A DNA stretch of 57,003 nucleotides from JAVBRU01 sp031547595 (GTDB lineage: Bacteria; Bacillota; Clostridia; Christensenellales; Aristaeellaceae), in contig JAVBRU010000049.1 in NCBI GenBank assembly GCA_031547595.1, positions 1-57,003 of the forward strand, given 5' to 3'. The translations under genes and the position numbers were made by a program. The notes beneath the pieces were generated by a model. That model saw only the letters and a list, made by a program, of their open reading frames with translations, was not told the DNA's origin and did not search any database. Shown here in pieces: positions 1-7,825 of the stretch (position 1 is the stretch's first letter; every line of letters starts with the position of its first letter).

Positions 1-197
1 CCTTCCTGGATCCCGAGATGATCGTACTGGGCGGTGGCGTCAGCCACGCGGGGCAATTCCTGCTGGACGCCGTGCAAGAGCAATTGCCGCGCTACCTCAT
101 GTACAAAACCCTGCCCAGCCCGCGCCTTGAAATGGCGCAGCTTGGCAACGAGGCCGGTATCATTGGCGCAGCACTGCTGGGAAAAGCAGATATGTAA
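1..197 (+). CDS. ROK family sugar kinase (glucokinase-like), C-terminal fragment
   Basis: The reading frame is open from base 3 to a TAA at 195-197; the 5' part lies outside the window. The 64 visible residues contain the ROK hallmark IVLGGGVSHAG, followed by a stretch ending in GNEAGIIGAALLG, as at the C-terminus of bacterial glucokinases and related ROK kinases. Proteins of this family phosphorylate glucose or another hexose with ATP in the cytoplasm, or act as repressors; the DNA-binding type carries its helix-turn-helix at the N-terminus, which is not visible here. The asnS start follows 16 bases downstream on the same strand, so the two may be co-transcribed. The exact sugar cannot be inferred. 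Confidence 0.8.
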   Translation, partial: FLDPEMIVLGGGVSHAGQFLLDAVQEQLPRYLMYKTLPSPRLEMAQLGNEAGIIGAALLGKADM

Positions 198-213
198 ATA
201 GGAGTGAAAATAC

Positions 214-1599
214 GTGGACTATTTGGTCAAACAACTGTACCGGGAAACCCCGGCGGACGGCAGCCCCATCACGGTGTCCGGCTGGGTGCGCACCCTTCGC
301 GACAGCAAGGCATTTGCCTTTATCGAACTCAACGACGGCTCATTCTATAAAAACCTGCAGATCGTGTGCGAGGATACCCTGGCGAACTTTAAAGAGATCA
401 CCAAGGTGACGCTGGGCAGTGCGCTTAAAGTCACCGGCATGCTGGTGATGACGCCGGATATGAAGCAGCCTTTTGAAATCAAAGCCGCCGAAGTGGAAAT
501 CGTCGGCCTGGCCGATGGCGATTATCCGCTGCAAAAAAAGCGCCATTCCTTCGAGTTTTTACGTACGCAGGCGCATCTTCGCCCCCGCACCAACACCTTT
601 AACGCGGTATTTCGCATCCGCTCCCTGGCGGCGCAGGCCATCCATGCCTTCTTTGCAGAGCGCGGCTTTGTGTATGTGCACACCCCCATCATCACCGCCA
701 GCGACTGCGAGGGCGCGGGCGAAATGTTCCGCGTGACCACGCTGGACCTGAACAATCTGCCACGGGACGAAAAGGGCAAACTGCTAGAGAACGAAGACTT
801 CTTTGGCAAGCCCGCCAACCTCACCGTGAGCGGCCAGCTCAACGCCGAGGCGTTCTGCCTGGCTTTCCGCAACGTATACACCTTTGGCCCCACCTTCCGC
901 GCCGAAAACAGCAACACCCCCCGCCACGCCGCAGAGTTCTGGATGATCGAGCCTGAAATCGCTTTTGCCGACCTGTTTGACGATATGCAGCTGGCCGAGG
1001 ATATGCTGCGCTATGTAATTAAGGACGTGATGGAAAAAGCGCCCGAGGAATACGAATTCCTGAACAGCTTTGTGGACAAGGGCCTGATCGAGCGGCTCGG
1101 CCTGGTCGCCACCAGCGAGTTTGCCAGGGTCACCTATACCGATGCCATCGATATCCTGATCAAGGCCGACAAAGCCTTCGAGTACCCTGTGCACTGGGGC
1201 ATGGATATCCAGACCGAGCACGAGCGGTATCTTGCAGAAACCCACTTTGGCCGTCCTGTGTGCGTATACAACTACCCCAAGGATATCAAGGCATTCTACA
1301 TGCGCATGAACGAGGACAACAAAACCGTGGCCGCCGTGGACGTGCTGGTGCCCGGCATTGGCGAACTGATTGGCGGCAGCCAGCGTGAAGAACGCCTCGA
1401 CCGCCTGGAAAAGCGCATCGAAGAAATGAAGCTGCCCCGCGAGAGCTACGACTGGTACATGGATCTTCGCAAGTTTGGCACCACGCCGCACGCTGGGTTC
1501 GGTATGGGTTTTGAGCGCCTGATCATGTATATGACCGGCATTACCAACATCCGCGATGTGCTGCCCTTCCCCCGCACTACGGGCAGCGCGGAGTTCTAA
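214..1599 (+). CDS. asnS: Asparaginyl-tRNA synthetase
   Basis: 461 residues, the usual length for bacterial AsnRS. It charges tRNA-Asn with asparagine in the cytoplasm. The N-terminal OB-fold anticodon-binding domain covers about residues 17-105 (VSGWVRTLRDSKAFAF) and the class II catalytic domain follows. Motif 2 is visible as FRAENSNTPRHAAEF and motif 3 as GFGMGFERLIMY near the C-terminus. The Asn-type sequence FRAENS-NTPRHAAEFWMIEPE separates it from AspRS. The start is GTG at 214, chosen because GGAG at 201-204 sits nine bases upstream and the protein then begins MDYLVKQLY, a normal AsnRS start. A strong hairpin terminator follows the stop codon. Confidence 0.97.
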   Translation: MDYLVKQLYRETPADGSPITVSGWVRTLRDSKAFAFIELNDGSFYKNLQIVCEDTLANFKEITKVTLGSALKVTGMLVMTPDMKQPFEIKAAEVEIVGLADGDYPLQKKRHSFEFLRTQAHLRPRTNTFNAVFRIRSLAAQAIHAFFAERGFVYVHTPIITASDCEGAGEMFRVTTLDLNNLPRDEKGKLLENEDFFGKPANLTVSGQLNAEAFCLAFRNVYTFGPTFRAENSNTPRHAAEFWMIEPEIAFADLFDDMQLAEDMLRYVIKDVMEKAPEEYEFLNSFVDKGLIERLGLVATSEFARVTYTDAIDILIKADKAFEYPVHWGMDIQTEHERYLAETHFGRPVCVYNYPKDIKAFYMRMNEDNKTVAAVDVLVPGIGELIGGSQREERLDRLEKRIEEMKLPRESYDWYMDLRKFGTTPHAGFGMGFERLIMYMTGITNIRDVLPFPRTTGSAEF

Positions 1600-1610
1600 A
1601 GTATTTCGGC

Positions 1611-1647
1611 AAAATGGGCACGGAGTTGATGGCTCCGTGCCCATTTT
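1611..1647. terminator. Bidirectional intrinsic terminator between asnS and the AlkZ-like gene
   Basis: A perfect 15-bp inverted repeat (1611-1625 with 1633-1647) with a 7-nt loop. The stem starts with AAAA and ends with TTTT, so a U-tract is produced in either direction. It lies between the convergent ends of asnS and the gene at 1688-2377 and can stop both transcripts. Confidence 0.88.
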
Positions 1648-1687
1648 ATTTTGGAGGATATGGACAAGTGCTCCGTGATCGCTATCG

Positions 1688-2377
1688 CTACATTCCACCC
1701 ATAAACCGCCTTACTTTCTTCGGCTCGGCATCCGGGTTCAGCCTCAGTATCTGTCCGCGAATCGTTTCTTCGGCGGCCTGTGGATTGATAGCCGCCGCTT
1801 CCCGCATCACATCTTCGCCAAAGAAGGTCTCCACCGTGCAAAACACCGTGGAGTTCCAGCCATATTCCAGGCCAAAGCGTGAGGCTTTGCGCTTCTGCCC
1901 GCACTGGGTGATGAACATGCGCATTTGCAGCTCCACAAGCGCACGCTCCACCTTGGCAGCATCCTCGCGGCCGAAATTGCCCAGCGGCTTGATCGCGTGC
2001 GTGGGCAGCGACCCATGCTCTGCAATCAAATTGTATATGCGGTATGCAAAATGGCTGATGCTGCCGCGTTCATAAGCGTCTGCCAAGGTCTCCCCTCCCC
2101 GTCGCAGAGCCAGGAAAAAGGGATACCATTCCTGCGTGATATAACCGCTTTTCGAAAAGAACAGTTTGGCATAAGCGATGTCGCTACGCTCGTCGAGCAC
2201 ACGCATTCGAAACTGCCACGGATCGGTTTCGGGGTCTTCGGTGTGCCACTGAATACGGGGCGCAAAGCGTTGGCAAAGGGTAAAGACGCCGTCCGGGTTT
2301 CCGCCTCCAAGGGTGAAGCCCGCTTGCTTCAGCGCGGCACAAAAATCCTCGAAATTGCAGATATCTTGCAGGATCAT
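1688..2377 (-). CDS. AlkZ-related protein (putative DNA glycosylase-like)
   Basis: 229 residues, starting MILQDICNFEDFCAALKQAG. The block HTEDPETDPWQFRMRVLDER, then IAYAKLFFSKSGYITQEWYPFF, recalls a short Clostridia protein family often named AlkZ-related, distantly linked to the winged-helix AlkZ/YcaQ DNA glycosylases. That assignment is from memory of the family and was not tested. The protein is shorter than true AlkZ (about 400 residues) and no glycosylase catalytic motif could be confirmed. Its ATG overlaps the pyrH TGA in an ATGA arrangement (2374-2377), so it is probably translated by coupling with pyrH. This is the position where frr normally follows pyrH. Confidence 0.55.
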   Translation of the reverse strand: MILQDICNFEDFCAALKQAGFTLGGGNPDGVFTLCQRFAPRIQWHTEDPETDPWQFRMRVLDERSDIAYAKLFFSKSGYITQEWYPFFLALRRGGETLADAYERGSISHFAYRIYNLIAEHGSLPTHAIKPLGNFGREDAAKVERALVELQMRMFITQCGQKRKASRFGLEYGWNSTVFCTVETFFGEDVMREAAAINPQAAEETIRGQILRLNPDAEPKKVRRFMGGM

Positions 2378-3087
2378 ACTTCGGGATACAGCACGGTGCC
2401 CATGTTATCGCCCTCCAGCACATCCAGGATGCTCTTTGGATCGAACAGGCCAAACACGCGCACAACGGGCACTTTGTTTTCGGCGCAAAGGGCAAACGCA
2501 GCGGTATCCATCACGCGAAGGCGCATATCCTGCGCCTGTTGATAACTGACGCGGCGCAGCAGCTTGGCGTCCTTGTTTTCCTTGGGATCGCTGTCATATA
2601 CGCCATCGATGTTCTTGGCCAGCAGGATGGCGTCCGCGCCAACCTCCACCGCCCGCAGCACCACCGCAGTGTCCGTGGAGAAGAAGGGATTGCCCGAACC
2701 CGCGGCAAACAGCACAATGGTGCCCTTGCGAAGGTAACGCTTGGCCTGCTGCGCGTTTGTCACCTCGCACACGCGGGGCATCTCGATAGCGGACATCACA
2801 CGTGCCTTGCCGCCCGCGCGCTCAATGGCATCACGCATGCACAGGCAGTTGATCACTGTGCCCAGCATGCCCATTTGGTCGGCCGTAACAGCGTCCATGT
2901 CCTTGCCCTGGCGCCCACGCCAGATATTGCCGCCGCCAATTACGACGCCCAGTTCAATGCCCTTATCTGCCACCTGGCAAAGCACCCTGGCCACGTTGTC
3001 GATGATGTCATGGTCAAACACCTTGCCCTTATCGCCCAGCATTTCCCCGCTTAGCTTGATCACAACACGTTGGTAATTGGTTTTCAT
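2374..3087 (-). CDS. pyrH: UMP kinase (uridylate kinase)
   Basis: 237 residues from MKTNYQRVVIKLSGEML. It makes UDP from UMP with ATP in pyrimidine nucleotide synthesis and acts as a cytoplasmic hexamer. Visible family features are the N-terminal VVIKLSGE phosphate-binding strand, GGGNIWRG, the TADQMGMLGTVIN stretch, and STDTAV with DGVYDSDPKEN near the end. The frame is open 45 bases further upstream, but ATG at 3087 is preferred because AAGGAG lies about eight bases before it and the extra residues do not resemble the family. Tsf lies upstream on the same strand, separated by a hairpin terminator. The AlkZ-like gene overlaps its stop by four bases. Confidence 0.96.
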   Translation of the reverse strand: MKTNYQRVVIKLSGEMLGDKGKVFDHDIIDNVARVLCQVADKGIELGVVIGGGNIWRGRQGKDMDAVTADQMGMLGTVINCLCMRDAIERAGGKARVMSAIEMPRVCEVTNAQQAKRYLRKGTIVLFAAGSGNPFFSTDTAVVLRAVEVGADAILLAKNIDGVYDSDPKENKDAKLLRRVSYQQAQDMRLRVMDTAAFALCAENKVPVVRVFGLFDPKSILDVLEGDNMGTVLYPEV

Positions 3088-3115
3088 ATCCGCACTCCTT
3101 ACGTATACGATGTCG

Positions 3116-3145
3116 AAAAAAATAGGCGGCATTGCGGCCGCCTAT
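3116..3145 (-). terminator. Intrinsic terminator after tsf
   Basis: A 9-bp perfect stem (3137-3145 with 3122-3130 in plus coordinates) with a 6-nt loop, followed on the minus strand by a run of seven T. It sits between tsf and pyrH, so rpsB-tsf transcription should largely end here. PyrH must then rely on read-through or a promoter of its own. Confidence 0.85.
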
Positions 3146-3155
3146 CATGATAGCA

Positions 3156-3809
3156 TTAAGCTTTCTGGGTCATCGCGGCGATTTCGGCCGCCAAGTCGGA
3201 TTCTTTCTTTTCGATGCCTTCGCCGCGCTCATAGCGCACAAAACGGCGAATAGAAATCTTTTCGCCGCTGGCGAGGGTGGCGTCGCTGACAAGGGAACCG
3301 ACGGTGACATCGGGGTTCTTCACAAAAGCCTGTTCCATCAGGCAGAAGTCTTTATAGTACTTCTCGATGCGGCCTTCCACCATGCGCTCGATGATCTTTT
3401 CGGGCTTGCCTTCGTTGAGGGCCTGGGCGCGCAGGATTTCCTTTTCTTTTTCCAGGATGTCCGCGGGCACATCTTCTTTGTTGACATACAGGGGGTTGGC
3501 GGCAGCGATCTGCAGCGACACATCATGCGCCAGCTGCTTGAAGGTGTCGGTCTTGGCCACAAAGTCGGTCTCGCAGTTCACTTCGACCAGCACGCCAATC
3601 TTGCCACCCATGTGAATATAGCTGTCCACAACGCCTTCGGCGGCCACACGGCCGGCCTTCTTGGCGGCAGCGGCCAAGCCCTTTTCGCGCAGATACGCAA
3701 TGGCCTTATCCATGTTGCCATCGCTCTCAATCAGCGCCTTTTTGCAATCCATCATACCAGCCTGCGTACGCTCACGCAGTTCTTTAACCATTGCAGCAGT
3801 AATTTCCAT
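3156..3809 (-). CDS. tsf: Translation elongation factor Ts
   Basis: 217 residues. EF-Ts is the guanine-nucleotide exchange factor that regenerates EF-Tu-GTP. The N-terminal UBA-like domain is clear (MVKELRERTQAGMMDCKKAL, about residues 7-27), followed by the core with YIHMGGKIGVLVEVNCETDFVA. At 217 residues it is the short form, lacking part of the second core subdomain found in the roughly 280-residue enterobacterial protein. AAGGAGG precedes the ATG by about ten bases. It follows rpsB by 40 bases with no terminator between, the classic rpsB-tsf pair. Confidence 0.96.
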   Translation of the reverse strand: MEITAAMVKELRERTQAGMMDCKKALIESDGNMDKAIAYLREKGLAAAAKKAGRVAAEGVVDSYIHMGGKIGVLVEVNCETDFVAKTDTFKQLAHDVSLQIAAANPLYVNKEDVPADILEKEKEILRAQALNEGKPEKIIERMVEGRIEKYYKDFCLMEQAFVKNPDVTVGSLVSDATLASGEKISIRRFVRYERGEGIEKKESDLAAEIAAMTQKA

Positions 3810-3849
3810 AATTTAAGTTGCCTCCTTGCTTGAATATATGTGGGCGAAA

Positions 3850-4581
3850 TTATTCGGCGTCAACGATTTCGTCTTCGTCATCAGCGGGGGTGCTCTGTTC
3901 GCCCTGGCGGCCTTCGATGATGGCGTCGGCCATTTTGCCGGCGATCAGCTTCACGGCGCGGATGGCGTCGTCGTTGCCGGGGATGACATAATCCACTTCG
4001 TCCGGGTCACAGTTGGTGTCCACGATGGCGACGATCGGAATGCCCAGCGTGCGCGCTTCGGCAATGGCGATATGCTCTTTGCGGGGATCCACAACAAACA
4101 GCGCACCGGGCAGCTTCTTCATTTCGCGGATACCGCCCAGGTTGGCTTCAAGCTTTTCGCGCTCGTGCTGCAGCTTGATTACTTCCTTTTTGGGGAGCAG
4201 ATCAAACTGGCCGGACTGTTCCATCTTGTCGATGTTGTTCAGGCGGTCCACACGGGTGCGGATGGTGCGGAAGTTGGTCAGCATGCCGCCCAGCCAGCGG
4301 TTGTTGACATAATACATATTGCAGCGCACGGCTTCGGATTCGATGCTTTCCTGCGCCTGCTTCTTGGTGCCTACAAACAGCACGGTCTTGCCTTCCATCG
4401 CCAGGTTGCGCACAAACATATACGCTTCGTCAACCTTGCGAACGGTCTTTTGCAGGTCGATGATGTAGATGCCATTGCGCTCGGTGAAGATGTACTGCGC
4501 CATCTTGGGGTTCCAGCGACGGGTTTGATGACCAAAGTGTACGCCTGCTTCCAGCAGGTGCTTCATAGAGATGACTGCCAT
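3850..4581 (-). CDS. rpsB: 30S ribosomal protein S2
   Basis: 243 residues starting MAVISMKHLLEAGVHFGHQT, the canonical S2 opening. Other signatures are RRWNPKMAQYIFTERNGIYIIDLQKT, FVGTKKQAQESI, NNRWLGGMLTNFRT and VVDPRKEHIAIAEA. The tail after residue about 225 is short and acidic. The frame stays open for a further 127 codons upstream, but the start is fixed at 4581 by AAGGAGGG eight bases before the ATG and by homology. S2 binds the 30S subunit late in assembly. Its promoter is at 4684-4713, giving a leader of about 95 nt. Confidence 0.97.
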   Translation of the reverse strand: MAVISMKHLLEAGVHFGHQTRRWNPKMAQYIFTERNGIYIIDLQKTVRKVDEAYMFVRNLAMEGKTVLFVGTKKQAQESIESEAVRCNMYYVNNRWLGGMLTNFRTIRTRVDRLNNIDKMEQSGQFDLLPKKEVIKLQHEREKLEANLGGIREMKKLPGALFVVDPRKEHIAIAEARTLGIPIVAIVDTNCDPDEVDYVIPGNDDAIRAVKLIAGKMADAIIEGRQGEQSTPADDEDEIVDAE

Positions 4582-4683
4582 TGAGTAAACCCTCCTTGTT
4601 TTTCCACCGCGCGCTTCGTCTTTGCCCGCCACCCGGTTGCCCAGGCACAAGCGGCAAATCAGCGCACGTGCGTTATCCGATAG

Positions 4684-4713
4684 ATTATACCACAGCTTCG
4701 CCCCATTTGGCAA
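4684..4713 (-). promoter_or_regulatory. Promoter of rpsB-tsf and start of the rpsB leader
   Basis: On the minus strand, TTGCCA (4713-4708) and TATAAT (4689-4684) are separated by 18 bases, and the -10 carries an upstream TG-type extension (TGG). Transcription would begin near 4677, about 95 nt before rpsB. The leader is GC-rich and can form hairpins, which leaves room for S2 autoregulation, but no known leader motif was recognised. Upstream of this promoter, 4714-4934 holds no supported gene. Confidence 0.72.
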
Positions 4714-4936
4714 TACTTCCACACAAAGTTTATGACAGCACATTTTTCTCCTCCAACGCACCAGTTCCAAGAAATCAATGCTCAGCACAGCACGCATCAT
4801 TTTGCGAGGGGCAGAGATTTTTTTACTGGTCTGTGCGTGTTGGAGGCATGAAAGGGCTGCTTTTCGCAAAGCAGCGAGGGTAAGCGGTGGAAGCCCCTTA
4901 CTTACAGTGGAAGCATCTTCGCAAAAAACACGTCTA

Positions 4937-5984
4937 GTACCCCACCAAGTTAGAAACGACAATTCAAGAAAATCTCTGCCATATTGAACCAGGAAGCATG
5001 CTTGGGCGTGTGATGTATTTCAAGCCGCTCAGCAATTCGCCTTGCCTCTTGGGGGTGAAAAGCCTTGTATAGCGAGGCTATGCTGTGGATATTGAGGTTG
5101 TCCATCACCAGCACGATCTTCTCGGTATGCACATAATGGACATTCACCAGTTCCTTGATAAACACCGCAAAATCTATGGCGGTGCGCTGCTGCGTTACTT
5201 TGACGATCCGCTTGGCTGCCAGTGGTTCAAAGGCCACGAAAAGATCCACGACGCCGCAACGACGGTATTCGTAATCGACCCGTTCGCAGCATCCGGGTTT
5301 TGCAGAAATGCGTCTTTCTTCAATCAGCTGACGGTTGGTTTCGTCCAGACATACCACTGGACAAAGCGGATCGTATGGACGACTGTACGTCTCCAGCACA
5401 TCCTCCATACACGCTACAAATTCCGCTCCTGGCTTGGGAATGCACCATTCTTTCTTCTGCTAAGGCTTGAGTTCGTTTTTTTAAGTGCGTTCAGGACCGC
5501 CGTGTCGGAGATACTTTGGACCACCTCAAGCCGCACCAACTCGTCTGCGATCATTTGAAGCGTCCACCGTGCCCGCCCTTCCGGTGCTTCAGAACACGCG
5601 ATGGCTACGATGTGCGCTTCTACCTTGCCGTCGACCTTACGATGCCGGTTTTCCTGTTCTTTGCGGCCAAGCGCTGCTTCCATGCCGCCTTCCACAAACC
5701 GCTTCGCGATCAGGCTGATCGTTCGCTCGGTGCCTCCGTATGCTTCGCCAATCCGCTGGTACGTCCAGCACGTGTTTTCGGCTGTCTCGTCTAACTTCAG
5801 CAGTATTTGCGCGTGCTTGATCCGGTAACCCTGCGTTTTCCCGGCTCGGATCAGTTCTTTCAGTTCCCCTCGCTCTGACACTGTCAGCGTTACGATGTAT
5901 TTATGATTCATCTTCATCACCCTTTCTTATTCTACCAGCCCTTGGGTGATTGCACTACTTGTTTTTTCTGCCTTGGCGGGGTAC
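4937..5984 (-). mobile_element. IS630-family insertion sequence, inactive, both ends intact
   Basis: 1048 bp bounded by imperfect terminal inverted repeats: GTACCCCACCAAG at 4937-4949 and CTTGGCGGGGTAC at 5972-5984, one mismatch in 13. Both ends are flanked by TA inside a CTAG context (4934-4937 and 5984-5987), the target preference and TA duplication known for IS630. The transposase inside is broken in three ways (next entry). The element sits between the rpsB promoter region and the alcohol dehydrogenase gene. Confidence 0.85.
4950..5920 (-). pseudogene. IS630-family transposase, frameshifted, nonsense-mutated and C-terminally deleted
   Basis: The N-terminal part (5920 to 5414) carries the helix-turn-helix region, e.g. 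RRTISLIAKRFVEGGMEAAL-like sequence read here as TERTISLIAKRF. The C-terminal part (5408 to 4950) carries DDE-type motifs VVCLDETNRQL, LVMDNLNIHS and HASWFNMAE. The frames are joined by a -1 shift at a run of seven A (5482-5476). Reading on in that frame meets TAG at 5462-5460, where relatives have a tryptophan before EWCIP. The protein stops seven residues after MAE, directly at the terminal repeat, so the usual last 50 or so residues are missing. A programmed frameshift alone would not rescue it because of the TAG. Confidence 0.85.
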
Positions 5985-6068
5985 TAGGGCTGGTCGTAGG
6001 TGTCCACACAAAGAACATTACGCGATACCCGTGTCATGACAAAGTTACAATACAAGCCCCTTCGCATC

Positions 6069-6096
6069 TTGACTATTCGCGCCCGGCCACTATAAT
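6069..6096 (+). promoter_or_regulatory. Promoter of the alcohol dehydrogenase gene
   Basis: TTGACT at 6069-6074 and a perfect TATAAT at 6091-6096, 16 bases apart. Transcription would start near 6103, giving a leader of about 29 nt before the ATG at 6132. The promoter lies outside the IS630 element, which ends at 5984. From 5987 to 6068 nothing else was recognised. Confidence 0.8.
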
Positions 6097-6131
6097 ACAG
6101 ATATCGCACAAATTCTTTGGAGGTATTCTGT

Positions 6132-7121
6132 ATGAAGGCCGTTGTAACCATAGCCCCGAAAACCAGCATCGTAAAAGATATTCAAGAGCCTGTCATGAAC
6201 GACGATTCCATCAAGATCAAAATTAAATACTGCGGCGTATGCCATTCAGAGCATTACGCCTGGGCGCACAATGAAAACGGCGGCGCGTTTGGACATGAAC
6301 CGATGGGTGTGATCGTTTCTGTTGGCAAAAACGTTGAGGGCTTTACGGTCGGCGATCGGGTCAGCGGCCTATGGGGCGGCACGCTTCCCGGCACGGGCGG
6401 GATGGTAGAATACGCGGTAGCCGACCCGCGCAAGGAGGTCGTGATCAAGCTTCCCGCTAATGTGCGTGACGAGGATCTGGTTTTAGAACCGCTTGCATGT
6501 ATTTATAGCGCAGTTAGCAAGGTGCGCATTACCATGCCGGGCACGAAGGTATGCGTAGTAGGCTGCGGGTACATGGGCTTGGGCGCGGTCAACCTGCTTA
6601 AGGCGCGCGGGTTTTACGTTGTGGGCGTGGATATTCGCGAATCCTCCCGAAAAGAAGCGCTTCAATATGGCGCGGATGAGACCTATACCCCTGAGGAAGC
6701 GCTTGCAAAGTACGTACACCCATTCGATTGGATGGAATCGGGATTCGAGTGCGTAATGGAATGGGGCGAAACGAACGAATCACTTGACACGGCGATCAAT
6801 CTTACCAAAATGTGCGGCCAGTTGTGCATCGGCGCATACCATACCGGGGAAAAACGGCTCATCGATATGCAGCAGCTTAACCTCAAAGCCATCGACATGC
6901 TCAGCGTGCACCCGCGCGAGGCGGAGCTTTCCCGCGTTGGCGCGCAAAACGCGGCGCAGATGCTGGGAAGCGGCGCGTGGACGTATAAGGATATCCCCAC
7001 GATGGTGTATCCCGCAAACCAGTTTGACCGCGCCATGCGTGAGATGGAAACCAAGTACGGCCACCACATCAAATCGCTTATCAGCATGGAGCTTGAGGAC
7101 GGCGAGCCTTACATGGCCTGA
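6132..7121 (+). CDS. Zinc-dependent alcohol dehydrogenase (MDR superfamily)
   Basis: 329 residues. Medium-chain dehydrogenases of this type oxidise alcohols or polyols with NAD(P). The catalytic zinc ligands are visible as Cys37 (CGVCHSE) and His55-Glu56 (GHEP), with a further acidic ligand in DLVLEPLACIYSAV. The Rossmann glycine motif is CVVGCGYMGLGAV, near residue 143. The four-cysteine structural zinc lobe seen in many ADHs is absent. ATG at 6132 is chosen over an in-frame TTG at 6117 because GGAGG at 6119-6123 is correctly spaced. The gene is monocistronic, and an IS630 remnant begins within three bases of its stop, so its last residues (EDGEPYMA) may have been changed by that insertion. 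Substrate unknown. Confidence 0.85.
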   Translation: MKAVVTIAPKTSIVKDIQEPVMNDDSIKIKIKYCGVCHSEHYAWAHNENGGAFGHEPMGVIVSVGKNVEGFTVGDRVSGLWGGTLPGTGGMVEYAVADPRKEVVIKLPANVRDEDLVLEPLACIYSAVSKVRITMPGTKVCVVGCGYMGLGAVNLLKARGFYVVGVDIRESSRKEALQYGADETYTPEEALAKYVHPFDWMESGFECVMEWGETNESLDTAINLTKMCGQLCIGAYHTGEKRLIDMQQLNLKAIDMLSVHPREAELSRVGAQNAAQMLGSGAWTYKDIPTMVYPANQFDRAMREMETKYGHHIKSLISMELEDGEPYMA

Positions 7122-7123
7122 CC

Positions 7124-7342
7124 GCGAAAAACGGAGCTGCGGGTGCCTCCGTCCTTTACCTGCCGCCCTACAGCCCCGACCTCAATCCGATTGAGAAAAT
7201 GTGGTCAAAGATCAAGGCTTTCCTTCACGCCCTAAAAGCTAGAACGGTTGATGCGCTGATTGATGCGATTCCTTTGGCCTTTCGTTCTGTCTCTATTCAG
7301 GATATTCTTGGTTGGTTTTCTTGCGCTGAATATTGGCAGTAA
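7124..7342 (+). pseudogene. IS630-family transposase, C-terminal remnant
   Basis: An open stretch of 72 codons with no start. It encodes ASVLYLPPYSPDLNPIEKMW and then SKIKAFLHALKAR, ending SCAEYWQ and TAA. The PPYSPDLNPIE block holds the last catalytic glutamate of IS630-type DDE transposases. It belongs to a different subgroup from the element at 4937-5984, which has HASWFNMAE at the same place. Only the C-terminal quarter survives, abutting the dehydrogenase stop codon. Confidence 0.85.
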
Positions 7343-7557
7343 ATTGTTAAAGAGCTGTAAGTAACCACTGATTTATTCGGGCGCTGTGCCTGACGGCGTC
7401 TTTTGCGTGCGCGCTGCGGCAGAAAAGCTGGAAATAGCGCTGCTATTCCATCGCTTTCCTTCCTTGCTCACACGCAAAACCCACTCGCCATCCATAGGTC
7501 TTCATTAAATCATTGATTACCTAAAATGGCTCAATCTTTCGAATCTTTTCGTGATTT
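7343..7557. repeat. Palindromic repeat (degenerate) in a gene-free stretch
   Basis: No gene is supported here. At 7401-7480 there is a hairpin: TTTTGCGTG at 7401-7409 pairs with CACGCAAAA at 7471-7479, and the centre GGAAATAGC...GCTATTCC (7430-7449) pairs again. The central motif resembles the centre of the element at 29898-30061 (GCTGGAATAGC...GCTATTTC), so this may be a decayed relative. Bases 7481-7557 show nothing recognisable. Confidence 0.5.
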
Positions 7558-7722
7558 TAGGGCGTGTTCCCACTATCCGAAATGCCCAGATTTCAACCGA
7601 TTTTCGTGCCCTGCACGCGCTTCTCCGCAGGAATACCGGGGGTATTTCAAGGAGAGGCAACACAGCAGGGTGCGAAAATCGGTTGGAAGATGGGCGTTGA
7701 GCGATTGTGAGAACACGCCCTA
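7558..7722. repeat. MITE-like palindromic element, copy 1 (165 bp)
   Basis: Termini TAGGGCGTGTTC (7558-7569) and GAACACGCCCTA (7711-7722) are perfect 12-bp inverted repeats; extending to 16 bp gives one mismatch. Internal arms also pair: CAACCGATTTTCG near 7592 with CGAAAATCGGTTG near 7673, and the centre pairs around 7640. The whole unit can fold into one long hairpin. Its ends begin and finish with TA, a plausible target duplication. Termini and size match the element at 29898-30061. Short open frames inside are not coding. Confidence 0.75.
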
Positions 7723-7765
7723 GGTTGAGATTAGTATAAGTCATCTGTCTGATACTGCTATCTCA

Positions 7766-7811
7766 AAGCCAAAGGGCAGGACGACCCAACGGTCAACCTG
7801 CCCTTTGGCTT
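7766..7811 (-). terminator. Hairpin terminator downstream of the PrsA-like gene
   Basis: A 15-bp perfect inverted repeat (7766-7780 with 7797-7811) plus an inner GACC/GGTC stem with a 4-nt loop. It starts 15 bases past the stop of the PrsA-like gene on the minus strand. The arms contain AAAG and CTTT, but the trailing T-run is short, so it may protect the 3' end as well as terminate. Confidence 0.75.
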
Positions 7812-7825
7812 GCATCAGTTGAGGA

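Noticed and set aside
784..1698. 304-codon open frame opposite asnS
   Set aside because: Shadow of asnS, and it spans a strong terminator hairpin.
4582..4962. 127-codon N-terminal extension of S2
   Set aside because: No homology to S2, and it runs through the promoter and leader; the AAGGAGGG site selects the start at 4581.
5414..5482. Programmed -1 frameshift in the IS630 transposase
   Set aside because: The A-run could allow slipping, but a TAG follows in the shifted frame and the C-terminus is deleted, so the gene is dead either way.
7526..7744. Short open frames on both strands inside the 7.5-7.7 kb hairpin element
   Set aside because: They mirror each other because the element is a palindrome; no ribosome binding site and no protein-like composition.
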